Assembly (NCBI GenBank): GCA_020632915.1
Contig: JACKEP010000008.1
Coordinates: forward strand, 1 to 64,000
Reading direction: 5' to 3'
DNA length: 64,000 nucleotides
Origin: Alphaproteobacteria bacterium
GTDB lineage: Bacteria > Myxococcota_A > UBA796 > GCA-2862545
The position numbers were made by a program, and so were the translations under genes. A model generated the notes under the pieces. It was not told the DNA's origin. It saw nothing but the letters and a program-made list of their open reading frames with translations, and did no database searches. Of this stretch, positions 32,072 to 39,897 are shown piece by piece (the first letter of the stretch is position 1; every line of letters begins with the position of its first letter).

Positions 32072-32860
32072 TCAGCGGAGCACGGCCCGGAGCTGCCGCA
32101 TGCGTCCGACCGGCGTGCCGTCGACCGTCCACAGGGCGCCGACCTCCTCGGCATAGCCGTTCCCGGCCCAGGTGGTCAGCCCGTGGAAGCACCACGGTGC
32201 GTCATCGGCCACCGCGGGGGGCGGGGCGAGGAAGTCGAGGGTGAGCTCCATCGTGGTGGCGATGGCGGGGCCGGCGATCGCCACGACCACCGCCGGCGGC
32301 CACGCGTCGAGCAGGGCGGCCACCGTCGGCGCGGTGGGGCGGGCCCCGTCCGCGAAGCGCACCCAGCCACCGAGCTCTCCGCGCGCCGCGCCGCGGTAGG
32401 GCAGGTCGCCGATGCCGAAGCGGTAGTCGAGGTGGCGCGTGAACGCGGGTGCCTGGGCGCCGGCGAGGTCGAGGCGCCGCATGGCGTCGACGTCGGGCAG
32501 CGGCGGCATGGGCACGGTGTCGAGCGATGGACCCGCGCGGTCGGCGGCGCAGGTGGCCAGCGCGTGCACGCACGGCACGCCGTCGGTGAGCACGCGGGCG
32601 GTGAGCAGCGTGGCCTTGCTGCCCTGGCGCACCACGTCGACCTCGACGTCGACCCGGCCCGGTCGCACGGGCGCGGCGAGCTGGAGCGTGAGGCTGCGCA
32701 GGCGGCGCTCCGGCGCGTCGACCGTGGCCTCGACGGCCTCGGCGAGGAAGGCGGCCACGAGGCCCCCGAACAGGCCGGGCCCCTGCGACCAGGTGGGGTC
32801 GGCGCTGCCGTGGAAGCGACCGGGCGCGGTGGGGGACAGGTGGTGGACGTCGTGGAACAT
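32072..32860 (-). CDS. acyl-CoA thioesterase-like double hot-dog protein
   Basis: A 262-residue protein resembling TesB/thioesterase-superfamily double hot-dog enzymes. The N-terminal half has FHGSADPTWSQGPGLFGGLVAAFLAEAVE and RLRSLTLQLAAPVRPGRVDVEVDVVRQGSKATLLTARV, typical of the first hot-dog. The second half has MELTLDFLAP and NGYAEEVGALWTVDGTPVGRMRQL, matching the closing strand. It should hydrolyse acyl-CoA in the cytosol; chain length is unknown. The ATG is preceded by GGAGG. It stands between the orphan methyltransferase and the HMA-thioredoxin gene with short spacers, so it is probably part of the same transcript. Confidence 0.78.
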   Translation of the reverse strand: MFHDVHHLSPTAPGRFHGSADPTWSQGPGLFGGLVAAFLAEAVEATVDAPERRLRSLTLQLAAPVRPGRVDVEVDVVRQGSKATLLTARVLTDGVPCVHALATCAADRAGPSLDTVPMPPLPDVDAMRRLDLAGAQAPAFTRHLDYRFGIGDLPYRGAARGELGGWVRFADGARPTAPTVAALLDAWPPAVVVAIAGPAIATTMELTLDFLAPPPAVADDAPWCFHGLTTWAGNGYAEEVGALWTVDGTPVGRMRQLRAVLR

Positions 32861-32894
32861 CGGGCCTCCGCCGGGTCGGCGCCGGGCGCGTCGT

Positions 32895-34523
32895 CTACCG
32901 GGGCGCAACGTCGCACGGCACGGCCTGGCCGCACACCGCGTCGATCGCAGCGTCGACCTGCGCACGTGCAGCGTCGTCCCCCGCGCCGAGGCGACGGCGA
33001 CCGAGCGCGTCCAGGCGCGCGCGCAGCGGGCCGGGCGGCGGCACGGGCAACGCGCCGAGCTGGGCGGGCCCCACGCGCAGGTAGCCGCCGGACAGGGCGA
33101 GGCCGCCCCACGTCACACGGTACAGCCGCGACGCTGCGGCGCTGTGCACCCACGCCGCGAGCCACGGCACGTCGTCGGGCGTCGCGGGCACCACGAGCAC
33201 CGTCGACTTCGCCCCCACCCAGCCGCCGTCGACGTCGGCGAACGCCTCCAGCGTGCGGGTGAGGCCTGCGACGACGAGCTTGGGGGCGTGGGCCTGGGCG
33301 CGACGGGTGGGGGACAGCGCCGCGACCGCCACCACCGGGCGCCGCACGCTCCGGCCGAGGTAGCGCAGGGCCGCGTCGGCCCAGTGGACCGTCCACGGGT
33401 CGATGGTGCCGCTGTTGGCGACCGGCAGGTGGTCGGCGTCCGGCGCGCCCGACGTCAGGTGCGGGACCCACGCATAGGCCTCGGCGACGGTGGCGGCGCC
33501 GGTGACGGCGGCGACGTCGCGCAGGCGCGGCCAGCCCGCCGTGGCCTGCACCAGGGCGCGGTCGGCCGCGTCGTCGGCCAGAGGCCACGGGTCGCCCCCG
33601 ACGGGCAGGCGGTCGTCGGGCCGACCCGGCACCGACACGACGCCGACGGCGCGGGCGTCGACCCCGAGGTCCGCGTCGCGCAGGTCGAGCAGGTCGACGA
33701 CGGCGCGGGTGCCGTGGAGCAGGGCGCGCACCGCGGTGGCGTAGGGGGCCGACGCGACGCGGTCGGGCACGAGCACCGCCACCACCCCGTCCGGCGCCAG
33801 CGCGACGCAGCGCTCCACGAACGGGCAGCACAGGTCCCAGTTGCCGCGGGCCGTGGCGAAGCGCGCGGCGATCGCGCGGCGGGCGTGGGGGTCGTGGGCC
33901 GCCATGCGCGCGCTGTCGACCCACGGCGGGTTCGCGAGCACGACGTCGACGGCGGGTCCGGGATCGTCGCGCAGGGCGTCCGCGGCGCGCACGACGTCGT
34001 GCAGCGCGTGGGCGTCGACGCCGCAGGCCAGGGCCAGCGCACGGCGCGCGATCGCGACGGCGCGGGCGTCGACGTCGGTGCCGCGCAGGCAGGCGCGCAC
34101 CACGTCGGCGCGGGCGGCGGCCGTCGTGGCGCCGGCCCGGTCCCACAGGACGCGCGCTGCGGCGAGGAGCAGGGCGCCGCCACCGCAGGCCGGATCCAGC
34201 ACGGTGGGCAGGCCAGGCCGGTGCGCGAGCGCGGCCTCCGCCAGCGCGCGGGCAGCGGGGGCGGGGGTGTAGACGACGCCGTGGACGGCGGCCGCCTCGG
34301 GGTCGGTGGCGCGGCGGCGCAGCGCGTGCAGGTGGCCGAGCCACGACGGATCCGGCGTGGTCGTCGGGTCGACGCCCCACGTCGGATCGGGACGCCCGCC
34401 TGCGATCCACGCGGCCACCCCGTCGACGAGCGCGTCGTCGTCGATCGGCAGGCGTGCGAGGTGTTCGAGGATCGTCGGCACCGGCCCTGCCAAGTCCTTG
34501 TCGAACCTTGTGGAACCGCTCAC
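32895..34523 (-). CDS. orphan N6-adenine DNA methyltransferase-like protein (Eco57I/type IIG-like, no nuclease)
   Basis: A 542-residue protein. GVVYTPAPAARALAEAAL (82-99) is the helix seen before motif I in N6-adenine methyltransferases. VLDPACGGGALLLAA (108-122) is motif I, RGTDVDARAVAIARRAL the acidic motif II, and VVLANPPW (194-201) the catalytic NPPY/W motif IV. PFVERCVALAPDGVVAVLVPD gives the following strands. The C-terminal part ends in LALSGGYLRVGPAQLGALPVPPP, typical of a specificity domain of Eco57I-like enzymes. No nuclease motif or partner gene is visible, so it is either a solitary modification enzyme or acts on another substrate. The GTG start has a weak ribosome site; another GTG 14 codons in is possible. 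Confidence 0.78.
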   Translation of the reverse strand: MSGSTRFDKDLAGPVPTILEHLARLPIDDDALVDGVAAWIAGGRPDPTWGVDPTTTPDPSWLGHLHALRRRATDPEAAAVHGVVYTPAPAARALAEAALAHRPGLPTVLDPACGGGALLLAAARVLWDRAGATTAAARADVVRACLRGTDVDARAVAIARRALALACGVDAHALHDVVRAADALRDDPGPAVDVVLANPPWVDSARMAAHDPHARRAIAARFATARGNWDLCCPFVERCVALAPDGVVAVLVPDRVASAPYATAVRALLHGTRAVVDLLDLRDADLGVDARAVGVVSVPGRPDDRLPVGGDPWPLADDAADRALVQATAGWPRLRDVAAVTGAATVAEAYAWVPHLTSGAPDADHLPVANSGTIDPWTVHWADAALRYLGRSVRRPVVAVAALSPTRRAQAHAPKLVVAGLTRTLEAFADVDGGWVGAKSTVLVVPATPDDVPWLAAWVHSAAASRLYRVTWGGLALSGGYLRVGPAQLGALPVPPPGPLRARLDALGRRRLGAGDDAARAQVDAAIDAVCGQAVPCDVAPR

Positions 34524-34542
34524 CTGGCAGCGGGTGGCGGTA

Positions 34543-34572
34543 TTGACCGGGAGGGGTCGGACCGCCTATACA
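34543..34572 (+). promoter_or_regulatory. candidate sigma70-type promoter
   Basis: TTGACC and TATACA are separated by 18 bases, placed about 80 bases before the ATG of the 409-residue lipoprotein and reading towards it. This is one of the best consensus-like promoters in this GC-rich window. Confidence 0.6.
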
Positions 34573-34652
34573 TGCCCGACGCCCGGCCGTCTGCCCGGCC
34601 GATGCGGGCTCGTGGGTCCGGATCGGCGAACGACGGTCACTTCGGAGCTTCC

Positions 34653-35882
34653 ATGCATCGCGCTGTCCCCCCGTTCCTCCTCGCCCTGCTCGCTGCCGGT
34701 TGCACGCCGCAGAACGTCGAGGTCACGGCCGGCGACTACACCGCCTTCCTCGCCGCCACCAACTCGCTCACCGTCGCCCGCGAAGCGGTCAACTTCGACG
34801 AGTTCGCGGACTACTACACGGTGGACTGCCGCGAGTTCGAGACGGCCCGCAACCGCGCCGAGAACGAGGCGCTGCGCCTGCCCGACCACCTCAAGATCTG
34901 CGAGAACGCCGACTGGCCGCCGCTCCACGAGGCCTGGATCGAGCAGAACGGCTACCACGTCGTCTCCGATCCGCTCGAGCCCTGGCGCGGTGAGGCCGTC
35001 GTCACGTCCGAGGGCGACGTCCAGCTCACGTTCCACCAGCGCCTCCCCGGCGGCGACGACTTCCGCTTCGCGGTCGTGATCGACCCGAACTTCGCGCCGC
35101 GCACCTGCGTGCAGAAGGAGGACGGCACCGGCGTCGAGTTCCAGCCGGTCGACGGCGACTGGCTCGAGCACTGGTCCGAGGGCCTGCCCGCCGGCACGCG
35201 CCGCTACTTCATCAACTCGGGCGCCTACCAGTTCAACCCCACCGACACCGACGGTCAGCGCTGGTTCCTGCCGCTCGAGTGGCAGGCCGCCTTCGCCCAG
35301 GGCCAGTTCGCCGACGACACGATGCGGGCCCGCCCCACGCGCTACGCCAAGCCCGAGGCCTACATCCGCAACGAGAGCGCGTTCGACGAGAACGGCGCGG
35401 TCACCGACGAGGACCTGCTCTGGTGCGAGTTCGACCTCGGCGACGACGCCGTCGAGTCGATCTGCATGGAGAACCGGATCAACCAGGCCACCGACATCTC
35501 TGACGAGGTCGCGAGCGAGATGGCGCTGGTGGGCGTCACCGCGCCCAACGGCCTGCCGAGCCCGGCGCCGATCGTCGAAGACAACCGCTGGCGCGTGCCC
35601 GACGGCAAGTTCGCCGGCTTCGACGGCTGGACCGGTCTGAACTACTCCTGGATCGAGTTCGACCCCGGCTTCGACCTGGCGGTCGGCGGCTCCGCCACCG
35701 GCACGTTCAACCTGTTCTTCGACGGCACCGACTCGCAGTCGCGGTTCTACGTGCGCGGCACGTTCAACGTGAAGAAGTTCAAGAAGGACCTCTGGACCAC
35801 GGACTTCCTGCCGCCGATCAAGCTCGCCGAGAACAACACCAACCTCTGCGGCGTGCAGTACGGCGACGGCGCCGACGAGTAG
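34653..35882 (+). CDS. lipoprotein of unknown function, 409 residues
   Basis: The signal MHRAVPPFLLALLAAGC gives a lipidated Cys17. The mature protein is soluble, acidic and aromatic-rich, with conserved-looking segments such as DEFADYYTVDCREFETARNR, HYLP-free WPPLHEAWIEQNGYHVVSD, GGDDFRFAVVIDPNFAPRTC, FINSGAYQFNPTD and a late beta-rich half ending GVQYGDGADE. It probably folds as a beta-sandwich on the outer or inner membrane surface. No family was recognised. Its own consensus-like promoter and good ribosome site (GGAGC before the ATG) suggest solid expression. Confidence 0.75.
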   Translation: MHRAVPPFLLALLAAGCTPQNVEVTAGDYTAFLAATNSLTVAREAVNFDEFADYYTVDCREFETARNRAENEALRLPDHLKICENADWPPLHEAWIEQNGYHVVSDPLEPWRGEAVVTSEGDVQLTFHQRLPGGDDFRFAVVIDPNFAPRTCVQKEDGTGVEFQPVDGDWLEHWSEGLPAGTRRYFINSGAYQFNPTDTDGQRWFLPLEWQAAFAQGQFADDTMRARPTRYAKPEAYIRNESAFDENGAVTDEDLLWCEFDLGDDAVESICMENRINQATDISDEVASEMALVGVTAPNGLPSPAPIVEDNRWRVPDGKFAGFDGWTGLNYSWIEFDPGFDLAVGGSATGTFNLFFDGTDSQSRFYVRGTFNVKKFKKDLWTTDFLPPIKLAENNTNLCGVQYGDGADE

Positions 35883-35936
35883 GCGCGCGACGGGCCGGCG
35901 CCGCGTCCCGCGCGGTCCCGCACCTGCCGTCGGCCT

Positions 35937-36650
35937 TCAGTCGTCCTGCGTCTGGCCCACCGCGAAGCGGTAGAGGGCCCGCACGCCCAGGAAGCTGCCC
36001 ACGCCCAGCCCGACGGCCACGCCGAGGCCGGGCAGGGCGCCCATGCCCGCGCCCAGCGTCGACAGGCCCATGCCCAGGGCGATGAGCGGCGCCTTGCCTG
36101 CGGGGGCGAGCACGGCCACGGCCGACACGGGCACGCCCACGGCGGCGAGGCGCGCGGCGAGCTCGGCGGTCCACGCGAGGCGCGCGTCCTCGACGTCGTC
36201 GTCGGGGCCGGAGTCGTCCATCGTGCCGTGACCGAAGGCGTCGGCGATGGTCTGCTCGATCGCGAGCACCTGGTCGTCGCGCACGAGCATGAGCGCCGCG
36301 AGCGCGCGCACCTGCCGGCGCTCGGTCACGTCGTACTTGCCGTCGGCGTGGCCGAGCACGACCATGTCGGTCAGCAGCGTGAACCGCAGGTCGGAGTCGC
36401 GCAGGGCGTACAGCTGCTCGCGCATGTCCCCGCTGTCCGGGCGCCTGCACGCGTCGACGATCTCGTCGGCGACGCTGGGGGCGAGCGCGAGGCGGCGGCA
36501 CAGGTCGCGCATCGCGCGCAGCTCGTCCGCGGTGACCACGTCGTCGGCCGTCACGATGGCGCCGACGAGGCGCGCGTAGGTGCGGCGCGCCTCGAGGGAC
36601 TCGTACATCGCGGGGTGATCGTCGTGCGGGTAGGTCGACGCGGAGGACAT
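35937..36650 (-). CDS. TerB-like protein with C-terminal membrane segment
   Basis: A 237-residue protein. Residues 20-140 fit the tellurite-resistance TerB fold: ARLVGAIVTADDVVTADELRAMRDLC near the start, then FTLLTDMVVLGHADGKYDVTERRQVRALAALM, with the acidic DG and E positions typical of the metal-binding helix pair. A Gly/Ala-rich hydrophobic region (LGMGLSTLGAGMGALPGLGVAVGLGVGSFLG, in two parts) near 190-222 probably inserts in the membrane. The chosen ATG has GGAG upstream; 23 extra upstream codons are unlikely. No ter genes are nearby, so a role in tellurite resistance is not implied. Confidence 0.75.
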   Translation of the reverse strand: MSSASTYPHDDHPAMYESLEARRTYARLVGAIVTADDVVTADELRAMRDLCRRLALAPSVADEIVDACRRPDSGDMREQLYALRDSDLRFTLLTDMVVLGHADGKYDVTERRQVRALAALMLVRDDQVLAIEQTIADAFGHGTMDDSGPDDDVEDARLAWTAELAARLAAVGVPVSAVAVLAPAGKAPLIALGMGLSTLGAGMGALPGLGVAVGLGVGSFLGVRALYRFAVGQTQDD

Positions 36651-36904
36651 GTGCCAGCTCTCCGGGGGGGAACGGCCGGTTCGGTGCACCGACCATACAT
36701 CGTGCGGACGGGTCGGCACTTCATGGTTTCATGCCGGTTCCGCGCAGAAAACGTTGTCGGGGCGCGCGCGTGGCTGCGGTGTTCGGTACCGGTCCGGCGC
36801 GGCGGCGGGTGGGGGCGCCGCAGGGCGCGACGCCCGCTGTGACGACGTGGGCGGCGGTCGCGCACCGCGCGTGGGTTACGCGTCGGGGGTGTACGGGAGC
36901 GCCG

Positions 36905-37912
36905 ATGTCCACCAGCGAGACCACCCGTCATCGCAGCACGCTCGGCGCCACGTTCGCGGGCATCTTCGACCGCGTTGGCGCGTCGGGTGGCGTGGCGCTG
37001 GATCCGGCCGTGCGCCTGGACGGCAAGACCGTGCTGGTCACCGGGGCCAGCCGTGGGCTGGGTCTCGCGGTGTCCAAGCAGCTCGCCGGCCTGGGCGCCG
37101 ACGTGATCATGGCCTGTCGCAGCCGCGTGGAGGAGGCGCCCGCCGAGGTGCGTGCCGCGTCGGGCTCGGAGCGTGTGTCGTCGCTGCACGTCGACCTCGC
37201 CGACTTCGCCAGCGTCGACGCGTTCTGCGACGCCCTGCGCGACCGCGGCGTGGTGCTCGACGTGCTGGTGTGCAACGCCGGCGTGGTGCCGGTGCGGTCG
37301 CGGACCACGTCCGTGGGCCTCGACGTGATGTTCCACGTCAACTTCCTCGCCAACGTCTACCTGGTCGACCGGTTGCTGGCGCAGGGCACGCTCGCCCCGC
37401 GCGCGCGGCCTCCGGCGCCCCGCATCGTGGTGGTGGGCAGCGAGTCCCACCGGTCGGCGCCGCCCATCGACCACGACCACCTGGGCGAGCCCCCCACGTA
37501 CGGCCCGAGCACGGTGGTCGCCGAGTACGGCAAGACCAAGCTGCTGCTGCACACGTGGGTCTGCGCGCTGCGTCGTCGGCTCGACGCGCCCGTCGACGAG
37601 GGCGGTCCGCGCATCGCGGTGCACCACCTGTGCCCGGGGGCGATCGACTCGTCGATCGCGCGGGAGGCGCCCCCGCTGCTGGGGGCGCTGCTCAAGCCGG
37701 TCACCCGCCTGTTCTTCCAGGCCCCCGACGTCGCCGCGCGGCCCGTGGTGTGGCTGGCGGCGTCACCCGAGCTCGATGGCAGCACCGGCTGCTACCTGCA
37801 CCTGCGCGCCCGCAAGGACCCCTCCCAGGCTGCGGACGACCCCGAGGAGGGGCGTCGGCTCTGGGACGAGGCCCACGCGATCCTGGCACGCGTCCACCCC
37901 AAGGAGGCCTGA
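36905..37912 (+). CDS. short-chain dehydrogenase/reductase
   Basis: A 335-residue SDR. After a 38-residue leader, LDGKTVLVTGASRGLGLAV holds the NAD(P)-binding TGxxxGLG. HVDLADFASVD and VLVCNAGVV follow, then IVVVGSESH with the catalytic Ser region, and the active-site Y-GKT-K in EYGKTKLLLHTW. The Arg after the Gly-rich loop favours NADP. It is near light-dependent protochlorophyllide reductase/retinol dehydrogenase-type SDRs in layout. Its stop shares two bases with the start of the DUF1214 gene, so the two should be translated together. Substrate unknown; neighbours suggest a sterol or lipid alcohol. Confidence 0.87.
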   Translation: MSTSETTRHRSTLGATFAGIFDRVGASGGVALDPAVRLDGKTVLVTGASRGLGLAVSKQLAGLGADVIMACRSRVEEAPAEVRAASGSERVSSLHVDLADFASVDAFCDALRDRGVVLDVLVCNAGVVPVRSRTTSVGLDVMFHVNFLANVYLVDRLLAQGTLAPRARPPAPRIVVVGSESHRSAPPIDHDHLGEPPTYGPSTVVAEYGKTKLLLHTWVCALRRRLDAPVDEGGPRIAVHHLCPGAIDSSIAREAPPLLGALLKPVTRLFFQAPDVAARPVVWLAASPELDGSTGCYLHLRARKDPSQAADDPEEGRRLWDEAHAILARVHPKEA

Positions 37913-39039
37913 TGTTCGGTGCGCCCACCCCCGAGGAGGCCCGTCAGCGGGTGATCGACGGCACGTCGTGGGAGGAGTTCTGCGAGCTGCTCAAGGCGGC
38001 AGGGAGCGTGCTGCAGCGGCCCGGCTCCCCCGACGACGCGTTCACGCGCGCCGAGGGCGTCCGCTACCTCACCCGACTCACGCGCGCGGCGCTCCAGGCG
38101 TTCGTCGAGCACAACGACCCGATGGCGCCCGTGCTCCAGCGCATGGTGCACGAGACGGCGAAGATGGGGGCCGACAACCCCGACAACTACTACGAGAACG
38201 CCGCCGTCGACGGGCGGCAGACCTACCGGCTCCACGGCACCCGGGGCACCGTGCACTACCTCGAGCTCGCCACACAGAAGGGCAGCTACGGCCAGTCGCG
38301 CGGCATGCCGCCCACCGGCCACCTCGACGCCCGCGACATGCTGGTGGGCGCCGACGGCCGCGTCGAGATCGTGCTGTCGTGCGACGACCCCGGGCCCGGC
38401 GTGAACTGGCTGCCGATGGAGCCCGACACCGGCACGCTCATCGTGCGCCAGAGCCGCCTGGACCCCGCCACCGAGACGCTCGCCCGCCTCACGCTGGAGC
38501 GGGTGGGCGGCGACGGCCGACCGACGCCGCTCGACGCCGAGCGCATCGACGCCGGGCTGCGTCAGGCTGGCATGCTGGTGGGCGGTGCGGCGATGATCTT
38601 CGCCGACTGGGCCGAGGGCTTCACCCGCCACGTCAACCGCCTGCCGCGCTTCGATCCGGCCACGAGCAACGCGATGGGCGGGGTGCCCGAGATCGCCTAC
38701 TACCACTCGTATTGGCGTTTGGCGGCCGACGAGGCGCTGGTGATCACCGCGGTGCCGCCCCCGTGTGACCACTGGAACTTCCAGCTGAACAACCACTGGA
38801 TGGAGTCGCTCGACTACCGGTACGACCGCATCCACGTCAACAGCAAGACCGCCGCCTACGAGCCCGACGGCTCGCTGCGGATCGTCGTCGCCCACGACGA
38901 TCCCGGCCACCCCAACTGGATCCGCACCGTCGGCCACACGCAGGGCACGATGTGCTTCCGGTGGGTGCGGCCGGAAGGGCCGGGCGAACCGCCTGAGCCG
39001 ACGTGCGCCGTGGTCCGGCTCGACGCGATTCGTCCGTAG
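37912..39039 (+). CDS. DUF1214 domain protein
   Basis: A 375-residue protein. An N-terminal helical part (EEARQRVIDGTSWEEFCELLKAAGSVL) precedes a mixed beta region and a C-terminal DUF1214 block: ALVITAVPPPCDHWNFQLNNHWMESLDYRY, then RIVVAHDDPGHPNWIRTVGHTQGTMCFRWVRP. DUF1214 proteins have no known biochemical activity but often sit with SDRs and sulfotransferases in actinobacteria and proteobacteria. The same pairing occurs here: SDR upstream with TGATG overlap and a sulfotransferase downstream. GGAGG lies before the ATG inside the SDR end. Confidence 0.83.
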   Translation: MFGAPTPEEARQRVIDGTSWEEFCELLKAAGSVLQRPGSPDDAFTRAEGVRYLTRLTRAALQAFVEHNDPMAPVLQRMVHETAKMGADNPDNYYENAAVDGRQTYRLHGTRGTVHYLELATQKGSYGQSRGMPPTGHLDARDMLVGADGRVEIVLSCDDPGPGVNWLPMEPDTGTLIVRQSRLDPATETLARLTLERVGGDGRPTPLDAERIDAGLRQAGMLVGGAAMIFADWAEGFTRHVNRLPRFDPATSNAMGGVPEIAYYHSYWRLAADEALVITAVPPPCDHWNFQLNNHWMESLDYRYDRIHVNSKTAAYEPDGSLRIVVAHDDPGHPNWIRTVGHTQGTMCFRWVRPEGPGEPPEPTCAVVRLDAIRP

Positions 39040-39095
39040 ATTCGACACCTGCATTCCCTGGCGTTATCGCCATGGTGATTCCTGGAGGAATGCAG

Positions 39096-39539
39096 ATGAA
39101 TCGGGACGCCCGCACCATGATTCTGGAGCGCATCGAGCTGCTCCGTCGCGAGCTCGACGTGCTCACCGCCCTCGTCACCGCTGCCGCAGCGATCGACGCC
39201 CCGCCGAAGATGCCGGCCCTGCCCGCGGCTGTCGCGGCGCCTGCGCCTGCCCCGGCTCCCGCGCCGGCCCCCGCTGCCGCGCCGTCGGCCGCGCCCAAGG
39301 CGCCGAAGGCGGCCAAGCCCGCCCCGAAGCCCACGGTGGATCCTGCCGATCTGACGATCGGGCCGGCCGAGGCGGCCGCCCTGCTCGACATCGCGCGGCA
39401 GACGATCGACCGGCGCATCAAGGCCGGCCACACCACCGGCCCCGGCGCCCCGATCGACGTGTCGGGTGGCGACGTCCGGTCCCGCTGGCGCTGGGCCTCG
39501 GAAGACGACGTCAAGGCCTGGTGGGCTCACGTCAAGTAG
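39096..39539 (+). CDS. coiled-coil/HTH DNA-binding-like protein
   Basis: A 147-residue protein in three parts. Residues 1-35 form a helix likely to dimerise (RIELLRRELDVLTALVTAAAA). Residues 40-85 are an Ala/Pro/Lys low-complexity linker with PAPAPAPAP. Residues 88-147 look like an excisionase/MerR-type helix-turn-helix: LTIGPAEAAALLDIARQTIDRRIKAG, followed by a wing-like loop and WRWASEDDVKAWWAHVK. It may regulate the SDR-DUF1214-sulfotransferase group. The ATG follows GGAGGA at good spacing. A partial alternative start lies seven codons upstream. Confidence 0.68.
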   Translation: MNRDARTMILERIELLRRELDVLTALVTAAAAIDAPPKMPALPAAVAAPAPAPAPAPAPAAAPSAAPKAPKAAKPAPKPTVDPADLTIGPAEAAALLDIARQTIDRRIKAGHTTGPGAPIDVSGGDVRSRWRWASEDDVKAWWAHVK

Positions 39540-39897
39540 GCGCTGACGGCGTCCACCGCGTCGGCGGTGGGGTCGTCGGGTCCCGGCGGGCGGCGCGTCG
39601 CGCCTCCTGCCGGCGGCGGCGTGGTGCGCACGATTGTGCACACCCCCGCGGCGGCCCTGGCCGTCGACTGCGCAGTCCCGAATGCCCAATTCGGGTGTGA
39701 TCTGGGTGTTTCGACCGAAATGTCGCGCGTACGTAGACGTTTCGTCGTCGCTGCGACGCCGTGCGTTTTCGCACAACGGGGCCCGCGGCGTGGCGGATGA
39801 GCGCCGTTCGGTCGACTGTCGCGCGACTTCGGACAGCCGCGTGCGGACTGCGATGCGGTCGGCGGTTAGGCGGAGGCGTCCTGCGGGGTGAGCGCCG
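39540..39897. other. 358-bp spacer rich in short palindromes
   Basis: No credible gene. Between 39624 and 39774 it holds several perfect inverted repeats: GTGCGCAC (39624-39631), GACTGCGCAGTC (39666-39677), CCCGAAT-N5-ATTCGGG (39677-39695), TTTCG-AC-CGAAA (39709-39720) and GTGCG-TTTT-CGCAC (39761-39774). It lies between the HTH-protein gene and the sulfotransferase gene, so it may carry that regulator's binding sites or a terminator plus promoter. Confidence 0.6.

Noticed and set aside
32439..35882. 1147-codon frame on the plus strand
   Set aside because: Only the final 409 codons, with lipobox and promoter, are coding; the remainder runs antisense to thioesterase and methyltransferase genes.
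35937..36650. tellurite-resistance operon
   Set aside because: Only one TerB-fold protein is present; no terA, terC, terD or terZ genes are near.
36660..36674. G-run followed by AA as a further copy of the hairpin motif at 52.4 kb
   Set aside because: A similar G-run also occurs near 41776; in DNA this GC-rich a few such runs are expected by chance and no paired stem surrounds them.
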